Shown one piece after another: positions 28,322-38,195 of a stretch of 64,000 nt of DNA (the first letter of the stretch is position 1; every line of letters starts with the position of its first letter). Source of the DNA: Prochlorococcus sp. W8 (lineage in GTDB: Bacteria > Cyanobacteriota > Cyanobacteriia > PCC-6307 > Cyanobiaceae); NCBI GenBank assembly GCA_000291825.1, contig ALPF01000003.1:21525-85524 (forward strand), read 5' to 3'. Both the position numbers and the translations under genes were made by a program. The notes under the pieces are model-generated. The model was not told where the DNA came from and did not search any database. It saw only the letters and a list, made by a program, of their open reading frames with translations.

Positions 28322-28459
28322 ATGGATATTACACTTGCACCAGTTTTATTCGCTTCTAAGACTATTCCAACAAGCTTAGGGCTCATTTTTGCAGCTCTTG
28401 CAGGAGCAGGCAGCTTGCTTTTTATAGCTCTTAGATTTGTTCCAGATTCAGGAGAATAA
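28322..28459 (+). CDS. small single-helix membrane protein (45 aa), possibly thylakoid
   Basis: ATG at 28322 encodes MDITLAPVLFASKTIPTSLG, continuing into one glycine/alanine-rich hydrophobic helix (LIFAALAGAGSLLFIAL) and the tail RFVPDSGE, with TAA at 28457. Size and build are those of low-molecular-weight photosystem or cytochrome b6f subunits, but it does not match the ones I can recall. It stands alone between the YqjD-like gene and the LigD-like gene. Confidence 0.6.
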   Translation: MDITLAPVLFASKTIPTSLGLIFAALAGAGSLLFIALRFVPDSGE

Positions 28460-28545
28460 TTAGATTTTCAGACGCCAGCTATTCGTTATTTCAAAAATAA
28501 AAATTGATAAAAATATAAATATTCTTTTCAAGTTTTTTCTTAAAG

Positions 28546-28911
28546 ATGAATAAATGGGTTCTTTTGCATCATAAAATTGGTAAACCAGATTGCGAGGAGA
28601 ATCACTATGATTTTCTTGTTGAAAACGGTAAAGATTGCTTAACTTGGAAAATATTTGAAATTCCTCAAATAAATGGACCTTCAATTGAAATTATAAAACA
28701 AGTAAATCATAGATTAATTTGGCTTTATCGCGAAAAATATACCTTATCAAATGATAGAGGACAGGTTCAAAGAAAAGATTATGGCACATACAATATAGTT
28801 GGAGATTTTTTAGATGAAGACGACTTTTCTTTGAGACTTAATGGAAAAATTTTTAATGGAATATTCCAAAAAAAATTTAATTCGTGTCAATTAATTTCTG
28901 AGATAAATTAA
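28546..28911 (+). CDS. stand-alone LigD-type 3'-phosphoesterase-like domain protein
   Basis: The protein has 121 aa that resemble the N-terminal phosphoesterase domain of bacterial LigD: LLHHKIG followed by NHYDFLVE (metal-binding His and Asp), LTWKIFEIP, NHRLIWLY and a late DYGTYNIVG. In LigD this Mn-dependent domain trims 3' ends in non-homologous end joining. Here it stands alone with no ligase, polymerase or Ku gene in the window, so repair is an inference, and it is next to smc. Short homologues outside LigD are known from several bacteria. Confidence 0.6.
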   Translation: MNKWVLLHHKIGKPDCEENHYDFLVENGKDCLTWKIFEIPQINGPSIEIIKQVNHRLIWLYREKYTLSNDRGQVQRKDYGTYNIVGDFLDEDDFSLRLNGKIFNGIFQKKFNSCQLISEIN

Positions 28912-28989
28912 AAATTTAGAATATTCTTAATATATCTATTGAGATTTCTCAGAAATTAGCTAATGTTACTTAGCTATTGAGACGTCCGA

Positions 28990-31900
28990 TTGGTACACAT
29001 CAATCAGGTCGAGTTTGAAAATTTTAAATCTTTTGGAGGAAATATTTCTATTCCTCTCGAAGAAGGTTTTACTGTGGTTACAGGACCTAATGGTTCAGGT
29101 AAGAGTAATATTCTTGACGGAATACTTTTTTGTTTAGGTTTAGCTAACAGCAGGGGAATGAGGGCTGATAGATTACCTGATTTAATAAATACTTCCAAGG
29201 TAAAAGAGGGTAAATCTTCAGAAACTTCAGTTTCGGTGAGATTCAACATTGAAGGATGGTCTCAAAGAGAAGAAGCTGCAGATTTAGATATTGAAGAGGA
29301 GTCTTTATCTTTCGCAAAAGAACAAAAAGAATGGGTTGTTTCAAGAAAATTAAGATTAATGCCAGGAGGCTCTTATGCTTCAACGTATACATCTGACGGA
29401 AAGCCATGTAATCTGCAACAGATTCAAAAACTTTTAAGGGATATAAGGGTAGACCCAGAAGGCAGTAACGTTGTAATGCAAGGGGATGTAACAAGAATTG
29501 TATCTATGAGTAATAAGGAAAGAAGAACACTTATTGATGAATTAGCTGGAGTTGCTTTATTTGATACCAGGATTGAACAAACTCACTCTAAACTTAATGA
29601 TGTTTATGAAAGGCAAGAAAGATGTGAAATTTTGCAAAATGAATTACAAGCTAATAAATTAAAGCTTGAAAAAGAATGCGAAAAAGCAAAGATTTATAAA
29701 AAACTAAAACAAAGAGTCGGGGAGCTTTCAGAACTTAAAAAAGTTATCTTATACCAAGATCAAGTTAAGAGAATTGAGGAGATTAGAAAAAAGGATTTAG
29801 ATTTGGATGAACAAAAGAAGCAATTAACATCAAATCAAGAAAATTTATCAAAAGAGATTCAAATTTTGATGAATACATTTCAAGTTATAGATTATGAGTT
29901 AAAAGAAAAAGGTGAAGATAATTTAATTAAAGTCAACTCTGATATTGGAGGAATTAACACGAGCTTAAGAGAATTAGAAAGATTATCTTCTATAAATAAA
30001 AATGAAGGCCAAAAATTAAAAGATAGTAGAGATATGATTGCAATATCCAAAAAAAATTTAGAGATTGATAAGAAGCAATTCAATTCTTTTGATGAGACTG
30101 CATTACATAACTTAGAAAAAGAAATAAAAAGCTTATCTGACGAACATAAATTATCTAGACAAAAACTTTCGAAAGCTGCTGATCAGTCAGGAGAATTGTC
30201 TAAGAAAAATTTACAAATTAATAGTGAAATTGAAAGCCTTCAAACTCTGATTGAACCATTGAATTCAAAAAAAAGAAATCTTGAAGAAGAGATGATTGAA
30301 AATAATATTCAAAGAGATGAAATTTCTTCTCAAATAGATTCACTATCTGAAGATAAAAAAACTATTTCTAAGTTGGAAACGAATCATAAATCAATGATTA
30401 ATGAAAAGAAGCAAAAATTGATTACGATACAATCAAAAATAAATGATTTACAAACTGATATCGCATTATTGTCTAAAACAATTAATAGGGTCAGCGAAGA
30501 AAGATTAAAATTGGAGAAAGATTTGTCTAGATATGAAAGTCGAAAAGAGGCATTGAATGAGACTAGAGGTTCATACTCATTAAGGATTCTTCTTGAATCT
30601 GGATTAGAAGGTATTCATGGTTATGTCGCTCAATTAGGTGAGGTGAATGAAAAGTATAGATATGCACTGGAAATCGCTGCAGGAAATCGATTAGGCCAGA
30701 TTGTTGTGGATAATGATTCTGTAGCAGCAAAAGCTATTGATATTCTTAAAAGGAAAAAAGCAGGAAGATTAACTTTTTTACCTCTCAATAGGATTAAAAA
30801 TTATTCAAACAAAGAAGTAATCTCTCGTGTTTGGCAAAATAATCATATTGGTTATATAGATAAAGCTATAAATTTACTGAAATTTGATGAAGTTTATCAT
30901 GATGTTTTTAAATATGTATTTGGAGAGACCCAGGTTTTTTCTGATTTAACTTCGGCAAAATCTATAAAGTTAAAACATAGAATAGTAACTCTTAATGGTG
31001 AACTTCTTGAAAGTAGTGGTGCTATTACTGGTGGTAGTAAATTAAATAGAGATTTAGCTTATAAATTTGGTTCTAATAATGAAATTGATGAAGTTAGTCC
31101 AATAAAGCAAAGGTTATTAACAATTAATGATTCGATTAATACAGCAAATAGTGAGTTATCTAAAAAAAATATTCAATTAGAAAATTTAATTAAAGACTAC
31201 AGAATGGTTAATGATGACTTAGTCGCAATAAATAAAGAAAATGATCTTAATAAAAGTTCTTTAAAGAATGTTGGAGAAAAGATTGCATCAAATTCCATGA
31301 GATTGGGGAAACTTAATGAACAAAATAATTTATTAAAAATAAATTTAAAGAAAATTATAAATATATTTTTGCCACAACAAAAAAAATTGGATGATTTAAA
31401 AAATTCGCTTAAAGAAAACTATAAATATAATCCCAATGAATCAATCTCAAATATAAATAAAGATTTTCAAGGAGTTGACGTTGAACTTGAAAAACTTGTG
31501 AAAAGAAGGAACAACATAATAGAGCAAAGGAACCAGAATGAGCTAAATAAAGAAAGAATTTTCAATGAGCAAAAACTTATATCTATTAAAGAAAAGAATC
31601 TTGATGAATCTATAAAGAAATTAGCTAAATCGCATGCTGAATGGATCCTTAAACGAAATGATTTACAAAAAGATCTAGTAAATCTTGAGAAAGAGAAAAA
31701 AATCCTGGAAGAAGATTTAGGTGTTTTACGTAGGAAAAGAGATGAATTAAATTCAAAGATTTCAAATAAAAGGCAAGAATGTAATGAAGTAGAAATTAAA
31801 CAAGATTATTTAAATCGTGATAAACAAGCACTTACTGAAGAAAAAAGAATAGAGAGTATTAAGCTTGACGAATATCATAAGCAACTGCCAAATCCTCTTC

Positions 31901-32574
31901 CTGATTTCGGTGAATACGCGAATAAAGATATCAATTATTTTCATTCTGAAATTTCATCATTAAATTCAAAATTAGAAAGTTTAGAACCTGTTAATATGCT
32001 TGCGCTAGATGAGTTAGAAGAGTTAGAAGAGCGACTGAATGCTTTAGTTGAAAGACTAACTGTTTTATCCAATGAGCGATCAGAATTGCTTTTAAGAATT
32101 GAGACTGTTGCAACAATGCGCCAGGAAGCTTTTATGGAGGCGTTCTCAGAAGTAGATAAACATTTTAGAGAAATTTTTGCATTACTATCTGATGGTGATG
32201 GATTTCTTCAGTTGGAGAATAACAAGATGCCTCTAGAGGGTGGATTGACATTGGTGGCTCATCCTAAAGGGAAAAATGTGAGAAGATTAGCCTCAATGTC
32301 AGGAGGCGAAAAGTCTTTGACTGCATTAAGTTTTTTATTTGCTCTTCAAAAATATAAACCATCTCCATTTTATGCATTGGATGAGGTTGATAGTTTCTTA
32401 GATGGAATAAATGTTGAAAGATTATCAAAGTTAATATCATCTCAGTCATCAAATGCACAGTTTATAGTTGTTAGTCACCGCAGACCTATGATTAGCGCAT
32501 CTATGAGAACTATTGGAGTTGCACAAGCAAGAGGTGCTCATACACAGGTGATAGGTCTTCCAAATGCTGCATAA
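28990..32574 (+). CDS. smc: chromosome segregation ATPase SMC
   Basis: The protein has 1194 aa, normal for bacterial SMC, starting at TTG 28990. Walker A is GPNGSGKSNILDG (~33-45). Long coiled coils flank a hinge (~515-690, with EGIHGYVAQLGEV to SGAITGGSKLNRD). The C-terminal head has the signature SMSGGEKSLTALS and Walker B YALDEVDSFLDG. It forms the condensin-like complex with ScpA and ScpB (absent here) that compacts and disentangles chromosomes. Confidence 0.97.
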   Translation: MVHINQVEFENFKSFGGNISIPLEEGFTVVTGPNGSGKSNILDGILFCLGLANSRGMRADRLPDLINTSKVKEGKSSETSVSVRFNIEGWSQREEAADLDIEEESLSFAKEQKEWVVSRKLRLMPGGSYASTYTSDGKPCNLQQIQKLLRDIRVDPEGSNVVMQGDVTRIVSMSNKERRTLIDELAGVALFDTRIEQTHSKLNDVYERQERCEILQNELQANKLKLEKECEKAKIYKKLKQRVGELSELKKVILYQDQVKRIEEIRKKDLDLDEQKKQLTSNQENLSKEIQILMNTFQVIDYELKEKGEDNLIKVNSDIGGINTSLRELERLSSINKNEGQKLKDSRDMIAISKKNLEIDKKQFNSFDETALHNLEKEIKSLSDEHKLSRQKLSKAADQSGELSKKNLQINSEIESLQTLIEPLNSKKRNLEEEMIENNIQRDEISSQIDSLSEDKKTISKLETNHKSMINEKKQKLITIQSKINDLQTDIALLSKTINRVSEERLKLEKDLSRYESRKEALNETRGSYSLRILLESGLEGIHGYVAQLGEVNEKYRYALEIAAGNRLGQIVVDNDSVAAKAIDILKRKKAGRLTFLPLNRIKNYSNKEVISRVWQNNHIGYIDKAINLLKFDEVYHDVFKYVFGETQVFSDLTSAKSIKLKHRIVTLNGELLESSGAITGGSKLNRDLAYKFGSNNEIDEVSPIKQRLLTINDSINTANSELSKKNIQLENLIKDYRMVNDDLVAINKENDLNKSSLKNVGEKIASNSMRLGKLNEQNNLLKINLKKIINIFLPQQKKLDDLKNSLKENYKYNPNESISNINKDFQGVDVELEKLVKRRNNIIEQRNQNELNKERIFNEQKLISIKEKNLDESIKKLAKSHAEWILKRNDLQKDLVNLEKEKKILEEDLGVLRRKRDELNSKISNKRQECNEVEIKQDYLNRDKQALTEEKRIESIKLDEYHKQLPNPLPDFGEYANKDINYFHSEISSLNSKLESLEPVNMLALDELEELEERLNALVERLTVLSNERSELLLRIETVATMRQEAFMEAFSEVDKHFREIFALLSDGDGFLQLENNKMPLEGGLTLVAHPKGKNVRRLASMSGGEKSLTALSFLFALQKYKPSPFYALDEVDSFLDGINVERLSKLISSQSSNAQFIVVSHRRPMISASMRTIGVAQARGAHTQVIGLPNAA

Positions 32575-32619
32575 CAACACAAACCTCAAATTTTACTCCA
32601 GAGTGTGTAATATAATTTT

Positions 32620-33624
32620 ATGAATTTGTCTAATTCTTCATCAAAAAATGATCCATTAAAGTCAATCCCCAGTGATCGACTATGGTTAAGATCTGAATTA
32701 ATGGGTACACAAGTTATTACTACTGATACAGGTAGGAGACTTGGGGTTGTAGGAGAAGTAGTTGTGGATATAGATAGAAGAGAAGTTATAGCCTTGGGTT
32801 TAAGAGATAATCCTCTTACTAGGTTTCTCCCTGGCCTTCCAAGATGGATGCCTTTGGAAAGTATAAAACAAGTTGGAGATGTAATTTTAGTTGATTCTTT
32901 AGATTCTTTAAGTGATAATTTTTCTCCTGATAGATATGGGAAGGTAATAAACTGTCAAGTTATAACTGAGTCAGGACAGCTACTGGGCAGAGTCCTTGGT
33001 TTTTCGTTCGATATTGAAACGGGAGAATTAATTTCTTTGGTTACTGGAGCCATAGGTGTCCCTTTGCTTGGAGAAGGCGTTTTAAGTACTTGGGAGATTC
33101 CTGTAGATGAAATTGTTAGCAGCGGCACAGATAGAATAATTGTATATGAAGGTGCCGAAGAGAAATTAAATCAATTAAGTAGCGGTTTGCTAGAAAAATT
33201 GGGAGTAGGCGGATCATCTTGGGATAATCGAGAATATACAAAATTCTCTTCCAATTTAGTTCCCGTAGAAAATCAGTTGCTTTCTGGAGTAGATAGTAAT
33301 CAAGAAACTCTGCTGTTAGAGGAATCACAAGAAGAAGAACTTATTGATGAGAATGAAATCGATGACGAGCTTGAATATGTTGCATTAGATGATTCTCAAG
33401 ATAATTTAACAGTTAAAAAGCAACTTTATTTAGATAATGATTATTCTCAAGAAAATAATTTTGATAATGATTCTATTAAGCCTCAAAGAATAACAAAAAA
33501 ACCATCAAAAAAACGTCCTGTTGAGACATCAAATGAAACTCTTGATATTGAACCTATAGATCAACAAGATCTCCTTATTGATCAAAAGGTCTCCAATCCT
33601 GTTGATATTGATGACCCTTGGTGA
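32620..33624 (+). CDS. protein with two PRC-barrel domains and acidic tail
   Basis: The protein has 334 aa. Two PRC-barrel repeats lie at ~25-85 (GTQVITTDTGRRLGVVGEVV) and ~100-175 (CQVITESGQLLGRVLGFSFD). The second half (~200-334) is acidic, low-complexity and probably disordered. PRC barrels occur in the H subunit of purple-bacterial reaction centres and in RimM. In cyanobacteria this two-barrel form is uncharacterised, and a role at the photosynthetic membrane is possible but unproven. It lies 45 bases after smc. Confidence 0.75.
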   Translation: MNLSNSSSKNDPLKSIPSDRLWLRSELMGTQVITTDTGRRLGVVGEVVVDIDRREVIALGLRDNPLTRFLPGLPRWMPLESIKQVGDVILVDSLDSLSDNFSPDRYGKVINCQVITESGQLLGRVLGFSFDIETGELISLVTGAIGVPLLGEGVLSTWEIPVDEIVSSGTDRIIVYEGAEEKLNQLSSGLLEKLGVGGSSWDNREYTKFSSNLVPVENQLLSGVDSNQETLLLEESQEEELIDENEIDDELEYVALDDSQDNLTVKKQLYLDNDYSQENNFDNDSIKPQRITKKPSKKRPVETSNETLDIEPIDQQDLLIDQKVSNPVDIDDPW

Positions 33625-33629
33625 TAAAT

Positions 33630-34901
33630 TTAGTTATTTATTGAATCGAGTATTAATCTCGTTAATTTTTGAACAGCTCCTAAACTTCCGCGCTCTTTCT
33701 TTAAATTTCGTCTTTGATCTTGTAAAAGATTTGAATTATTAATTAAGTATATTGCTTCATCAGCAATTTCTTTTGGTTGTATTTCTCCAATTCTTTCTGG
33801 AACTATAAGTCTTTTGGCTTTGATATTTGGCCATGCAAAAAATTGTTTATTATTTAGGTACCAATTTTTTACGCATATTGAAATAATTTTATTAATTATT
33901 GGTATTTTTCCAATAATGCCAAATATCCCATCCCATGAATTCATTAGATTTAAATGTTGCGTTGGAAGGACTACAATCATAGGAAGGTTGATTGCAGCTA
34001 ATTCTGCGGTGTTCGCTCCCACTGTTGTTATTGCTAGCTCACATTGTCTTAATATTTGATTAGCAGGACTACTTGAAATTAAATAAATTTTTGTATTATT
34101 TTCGGTCTGCAGTTCATAATGAAAGGTAGATTCTTCTAATTTTTTAATATATTTAATTTTCGACGAATAATTTTTTGCTATTGGATTTTTATTGCTCTGA
34201 TAATATAAAAAGTCTTTTATATTGGTAGTTGGAGCGATAGGAATCATCAATTTAATATCACTACTACTTGATGAAACATGATCAGCCATTTCTAGGAAAA
34301 ATGGTATACCAATAGATAATTTAGTTTTTTTGGAGCCAGGTAAAATTGCTATCCATCTTTCACCTTTCATTTCAAAAGTATATTTATCTTCATGGTTTAT
34401 ATCGGCCATTAAATCGCCCACTATTCTGCATTTTTTTTGATATATGAACGGTAATTTTTGCTTTACTTTTTCATTCATTGCCGCAATAGATGAGTTCCAT
34501 CTAGGCCATCGCGCTTCCCACTCTGCATATGTAATACATTTATATCCAAGCCTTTTCGCTAGTAAAACGCTCCATAATTGATCGCCTCCAAGAAATACTA
34601 CTATTCCACTATCTGGCCATTTTATGAAGGAAGAAGGGTTAATTAATAATTTCCAAAACTTTCTTGCAGGAGTCACAAGATCTAAGTCTGGCCATTTTTT
34701 TGCTATTTCATATTCATTGCCATTTGCATTGGGACAAGGAACAAGAATTAATCTTAGATGAAAATCAATATGTTTTTTGGAATTTAAAGTTAGTATTTCT
34801 TTTTTTAAATTATTTAAAACTGGCTTCACCCAAGTAGTTAATTCTCCAGGTCCATTTGAGATAATAACCACTGCAACTGATTTTTTTTTCATTGCAGTCA
34901 A
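33630..34901 (-). CDS. LpxB-related glycosyltransferase-like protein (TIGR03492-type)
   Basis: The protein has 423 aa with a GT-B-like pattern: an N-terminal VVIISNGPGELTTWVKPV nucleotide-sugar fold, RIVGDLMADI, IAILPGSKKTKLS and the C-terminal AITTVGANTAELAAINLPMI with LPTQHLN. It resembles lipid-A-disaccharide synthase but is a separate cyanobacterial and plastid-related group. The sugar donor and acceptor are unknown. It is the only gene between the PRC-barrel gene and tRNA-Leu and is transcribed toward the former. Confidence 0.72.
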   Translation of the reverse strand: MTAMKKKSVAVVIISNGPGELTTWVKPVLNNLKKEILTLNSKKHIDFHLRLILVPCPNANGNEYEIAKKWPDLDLVTPARKFWKLLINPSSFIKWPDSGIVVFLGGDQLWSVLLAKRLGYKCITYAEWEARWPRWNSSIAAMNEKVKQKLPFIYQKKCRIVGDLMADINHEDKYTFEMKGERWIAILPGSKKTKLSIGIPFFLEMADHVSSSSSDIKLMIPIAPTTNIKDFLYYQSNKNPIAKNYSSKIKYIKKLEESTFHYELQTENNTKIYLISSSPANQILRQCELAITTVGANTAELAAINLPMIVVLPTQHLNLMNSWDGIFGIIGKIPIINKIISICVKNWYLNNKQFFAWPNIKAKRLIVPERIGEIQPKEIADEAIYLINNSNLLQDQRRNLKKERGSLGAVQKLTRLILDSINN

Positions 34902-34919
34902 CTAAAGTAATTTATGAAG

Positions 34920-35001
34920 TGCGGACGGCGAGACTTGAACTCGCAAGGCCTAAGCCACACGCTCCTTAGACGTGCGCGTCTACCAATTCCGCCACATCCG
35001 C
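34920..35001 (-). tRNA. tRNA-Leu, anticodon AAG as read
   Basis: On the minus strand the cloverleaf is complete: acceptor GCGGATG/CGTCCGC, D-arm GCG/CGC, anticodon stem CACGT/GCGTG with loop CTAAGGA, a class II variable arm (TGGCTTAGGCC) and T-arm GCGAG/CTCGC with loop TTCAAGT. The anticodon at loop positions 3-5 is AAG, which would read CUU and, if deaminated to inosine, CUC and CUA. The 3' CCA is not encoded. Confidence 0.95.
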
Positions 35002-35237
35002 CTGCAAGGCTTTATTAATTGTTTTCAAAAGCCATTTATATTCTACAGGAAATGATGCATTGTAAATAATTGACTTTTAATAAATAATTTTTGTAATTCT
35101 TTTCTATTGCATTAAGGATGATAATTAACCATATAAACGTTTTAGGTTGTATTCTTATTCAAGAACCAATCAAATTAAATTTAAATTTCATGTGTAATTT
35201 TTATAAATTTTTTATTTTAAATTAATTTTTTTTAATA
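35002..35237. other. accC upstream region, no gene seen
   Basis: About 236 very AT-rich bases lie between tRNA-Leu and accC, transcribed in opposite directions. TTGACT occurs near 35071 without a good -10 partner at standard spacing. No protein-coding frame or structured RNA was seen. Confidence 0.3.
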
Positions 35238-36587
35238 ATGGTCCAAAAAGTTTTAATCGCTAATCGTGGAGAAATCGCTTTACGAATCATCAGAAGTTGT
35301 AGAGAACTTGGTATTGCTACTGTAGCTGTGTATAGCACAGTTGATAAAAATGCTTTACATGTGCAATTAGCTGATGAAGCAGTTTGCGTAGGAGATTCAT
35401 TAAGTAATAAGAGTTATTTAAATATTCCAAATATTCTCGCTGCAGCCACTTCAAGAGGAGTTGATGCAATTCATCCTGGCTATGGTTTTCTTGCAGAAAA
35501 TGATAAATTTGCTGAAATGTGTAACGATCATGGAATTATTTTTATAGGCCCATCGCCAACTTCGATTAGGTTAATGGGAGATAAATCAACGGCAAAGGAG
35601 ACAATGGATGGTGTAGGGGTACCCACTGTCCCAGGAAGCAAAGGTTTACTGGCTAGTATTGATAAGGCATTTAAATTGGCAGATCAAATGGGATATCCTG
35701 TAATTATTAAAGCTACAGCGGGTGGTGGCGGAAGGGGAATGAGACTTGTAGAGAAGGCTGAAACCTTAGAAAAAATGTTTAAAGCTGCTCAAGGTGAAGC
35801 AGAAGCTGCTTTTGGTAACGATGGACTTTATATGGAAAAATTTATTAAGAAACCTCGTCATGTAGAGGTTCAAATATTAGCTGATAAGTCCGGTAATGTA
35901 ATTCATCTAGGAGAAAGAGACTGTTCTGTTCAAAGAAGACATCAGAAATTGCTTGAAGAATCACCCAGTCCAGCTATTAATAAAGAATTAAGGGAGAAGA
36001 TGGGTAATGCTGCCATAGCTGCTGCCAAAAGTATTAATTATGAAGGTGCTGGAACGGTTGAATTTTTAGTTGATGAAGATGAAAAATTTTACTTTATGGA
36101 GATGAATACTAGGATTCAAGTTGAACATCCAGTCACAGAAATGGTAACTGGTGTTGATCTCATAGCTGAACAAATTAAAATTGCTGCTGGTCATAATTTG
36201 GAATTTAATCAAGAACAGATTCAATTAAATGGACACGCTATCGAATGTCGAATTAATGCGGAAGATCCAACTCATAATTTCAGGCCATCTCCTGGAAGAA
36301 TAACAGGATGGCTACCTCCAGGTGGTCCAGGAGTAAGAGTAGATAGTCATGTATACACTGGCTATGAAATACCTCCTTTTTATGATTCTTTAATAGGTAA
36401 GCTTATAGTGTGGGGCAAAGATAGAAATACAGCAATAAAAAGAATGAACAGAGCTTTAAATGAATGTGCTGTGACTGGAATACCTACTACAATAAATTTC
36501 CATTTAAACTTGCTTGAAAAACAAAAATTCAAAGAAGGGAAAATTCATACTAAGTATGTAGAGGAAGAATTGCTTCCTGATTTCTAG
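35238..36587 (+). CDS. accC: acetyl-CoA carboxylase, biotin carboxylase subunit
   Basis: The protein has 449 aa, standard AccC length. N-terminal [20 protein letters not shown], the ATP-grasp glycine loop [14 protein letters not shown] (~160), the catalytic [13 protein letters not shown] and the [11 protein letters not shown] motif are present. It carboxylates the biotin of AccB with bicarbonate and ATP, the first step of fatty-acid synthesis. Other acc subunits are not in the window. Confidence 0.97.
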   Translation: MVQKVLIANRGEIALRIIRSCRELGIATVAVYSTVDKNALHVQLADEAVCVGDSLSNKSYLNIPNILAAATSRGVDAIHPGYGFLAENDKFAEMCNDHGIIFIGPSPTSIRLMGDKSTAKETMDGVGVPTVPGSKGLLASIDKAFKLADQMGYPVIIKATAGGGGRGMRLVEKAETLEKMFKAAQGEAEAAFGNDGLYMEKFIKKPRHVEVQILADKSGNVIHLGERDCSVQRRHQKLLEESPSPAINKELREKMGNAAIAAAKSINYEGAGTVEFLVDEDEKFYFMEMNTRIQVEHPVTEMVTGVDLIAEQIKIAAGHNLEFNQEQIQLNGHAIECRINAEDPTHNFRPSPGRITGWLPPGGPGVRVDSHVYTGYEIPPFYDSLIGKLIVWGKDRNTAIKRMNRALNECAVTGIPTTINFHLNLLEKQKFKEGKIHTKYVEEELLPDF

Positions 36588-36597
36588 ATTTCATTCA

Positions 36598-36912
36598 TTA
36601 ATCTAAGTTAGCTTTTAAGATTAATTTAATAATACCTTGCTGTCCCACTAGTACTTCACGAATAAGACTTATTATTCCAATCCATATAACTGGGGTTACA
36701 TCTACTCCTCCAATGGGAGGTATGACTTTTTTTGTGAACTTTAGAATTGAACTTGTAGGTAATAGAACAATTATCCATAGTCCTTTTGAAACATCAATCT
36801 TTGGATACCAAGACATAATTAATCTTATGAGGAAAGCCAAAGTAAGTAAGGATAGCGTTAGTCCTAAAGTAATATCCAGAAAAATTAAAAATTTTGTTTG
36901 TAATGAGATCAC
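36598..36912 (-). CDS. YggT family protein (Ycf19-like)
   Basis: The protein has 104 aa with two hydrophobic segments and the YggT signature RLIMSWYPKIDV plus LPTSSILKFTKKVIPPIGGVDVTPVI. Ycf19/YlmG relatives are chloroplast- and cyanobacterial-membrane proteins linked to thylakoid/nucleoid distribution and cytochrome b6 maturation in plants. It converges on accC with 10 bases between and diverges from psbX. Confidence 0.88.
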   Translation of the reverse strand: MISLQTKFLIFLDITLGLTLSLLTLAFLIRLIMSWYPKIDVSKGLWIIVLLPTSSILKFTKKVIPPIGGVDVTPVIWIGIISLIREVLVGQQGIIKLILKANLD

Positions 36913-36996
36913 AATTCTTTAAAGCATCTTAATAAATATCCCATAAGTACGGATTATATTCTTATTATTAATTGAGAATTTAATTTTTGAAAACAA

Positions 36997-37185
36997 GTGA
37001 TTCAAATTTCTCAACTAATTTTATCAGCAAATTTTTCTCCAGAAGTTTCTAATAACTCAGCCGTTGGAATGATAGGTAGTTTCATCGCAGCTGGATTATT
37101 AATTGTTGTTCCTGCAACAGCCTTGTTGATAGCTGTCAGTCAAAATGATAAATTAGATGCTGAGAGAGCAGGCAAAAGACGCTAG
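36997..37185 (+). CDS. psbX: photosystem II protein PsbX
   Basis: The protein has 62 aa, with GTG start at 36997. One membrane helix ([19 protein letters not shown], ~28-46) is followed by [17 protein letters not shown], the PsbX hallmark PATALL then SQ-D/K. The N-terminal ~25 residues are longer than in freshwater PsbX (about 40 aa). PsbX is a peripheral single-helix PSII subunit near cytochrome b559. ycf66 follows 74 bases downstream. Confidence 0.9.
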   Translation: MIQISQLILSANFSPEVSNNSAVGMIGSFIAAGLLIVVPATALLIAVSQNDKLDAERAGKRR

Positions 37186-37259
37186 TTTTTATAAAAATAT
37201 TACGTAAAATAAATATATAGAGAGTTTAAAGCTCTTTCAATTTTTTATGGAGAAAAATC

Positions 37260-38195
37260 GTGGTCAATGCTAGTCTCAATTGGGCAAGTATTGTTGGTAT
37301 TGTCCTCGCTGTATGCGGGGGAGGCCTCTATTTCTTAAGGTCTTTTAAACCTGCTTTAGCTCGTGATTATGATGTTTTTTTTGCCGCTATAGGACTTTTA
37401 TGTGGAGGAATTTTATTTTTTCAAGGATGGAGGCTAGATCCAATTCTTCAATTTGGACAATTTCTGCTTGCAGGCACTACAGTATTTTTCGCTTACGAGA
37501 GTGTTAGATTACGGGGGATAGCGACGGATCAGGCCAGAAGAAGTTCTTTCTTCGAAGATGATCAAGTTCCTAATATGCCAAGAAATTCTTCTAGAAATAG
37601 ATGGGAGGAAGATTATGAACAGTTTGATGAACCTGAAAGACCTTCACGCAGGTTTAGATCACAAGATATTGATCAGGAAGATGATACATTTGGTGCAGAG
37701 AGGACTCGTATTCGAAGAGTTTCTAGAGCGATTCCAGAGTCTGCTGTGAGCAGGAGGCGTTCAAATAGCATAAGTGATGATAATGAGTATGATCAAGAAT
37801 TTTCTCAGAGAAGGCGTTTTAGATCTGATGAAAATCAGGGACCAAGGAGAAATAATTTTGGTGAAAGGAGAACTATTCGCAATGAAGTTAAAAGAGGTTC
37901 GAGGCCATCTCCTAATAAAAATGCATCTACTCAAGTAACTGAAGATTCCTTTACTGATTTATCTTCCAGCTCATCTAAGACACAAAGAGTAAGAGGTAAT
38001 ATAAGAACACAAACCTCAAAAAACAAAGTAGAGGATGCATCTTTTACTCAAAAAAATAGTAATTCGAATCAATCAAAGCAAGTTCGTAGAACAGTAAATA
38101 ATTCAAAATCAAATAGTAGGAACCAAGCAGGTAGGTATAATGTAGCTTCTAAAAAAGATAAGCCAAGAGATAATAGTTCAAGATTTGATGATTAA
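37260..38195 (+). CDS. ycf66: Ycf66-like membrane protein with long charged tail
   Basis: The protein has 311 aa, with GTG start at 37260. Three hydrophobic helices fill residues ~5-85 (IVGIVLAVCGGGLYFLR, DVFFAAIGLLCGGILFF, FLLAGTTVFFAYESVRLRG), the conserved Ycf66 core. The remaining ~215 residues are Arg/Ser/Asp/Asn-rich, repetitive and probably disordered. Ycf66 occurs in cyanobacteria and some plastids; its function is unknown. It sits between psbX and hli, suggesting a thylakoid location. Confidence 0.88.
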   Translation: MVNASLNWASIVGIVLAVCGGGLYFLRSFKPALARDYDVFFAAIGLLCGGILFFQGWRLDPILQFGQFLLAGTTVFFAYESVRLRGIATDQARRSSFFEDDQVPNMPRNSSRNRWEEDYEQFDEPERPSRRFRSQDIDQEDDTFGAERTRIRRVSRAIPESAVSRRRSNSISDDNEYDQEFSQRRRFRSDENQGPRRNNFGERRTIRNEVKRGSRPSPNKNASTQVTEDSFTDLSSSSSKTQRVRGNIRTQTSKNKVEDASFTQKNSNSNQSKQVRRTVNNSKSNSRNQAGRYNVASKKDKPRDNSSRFDD

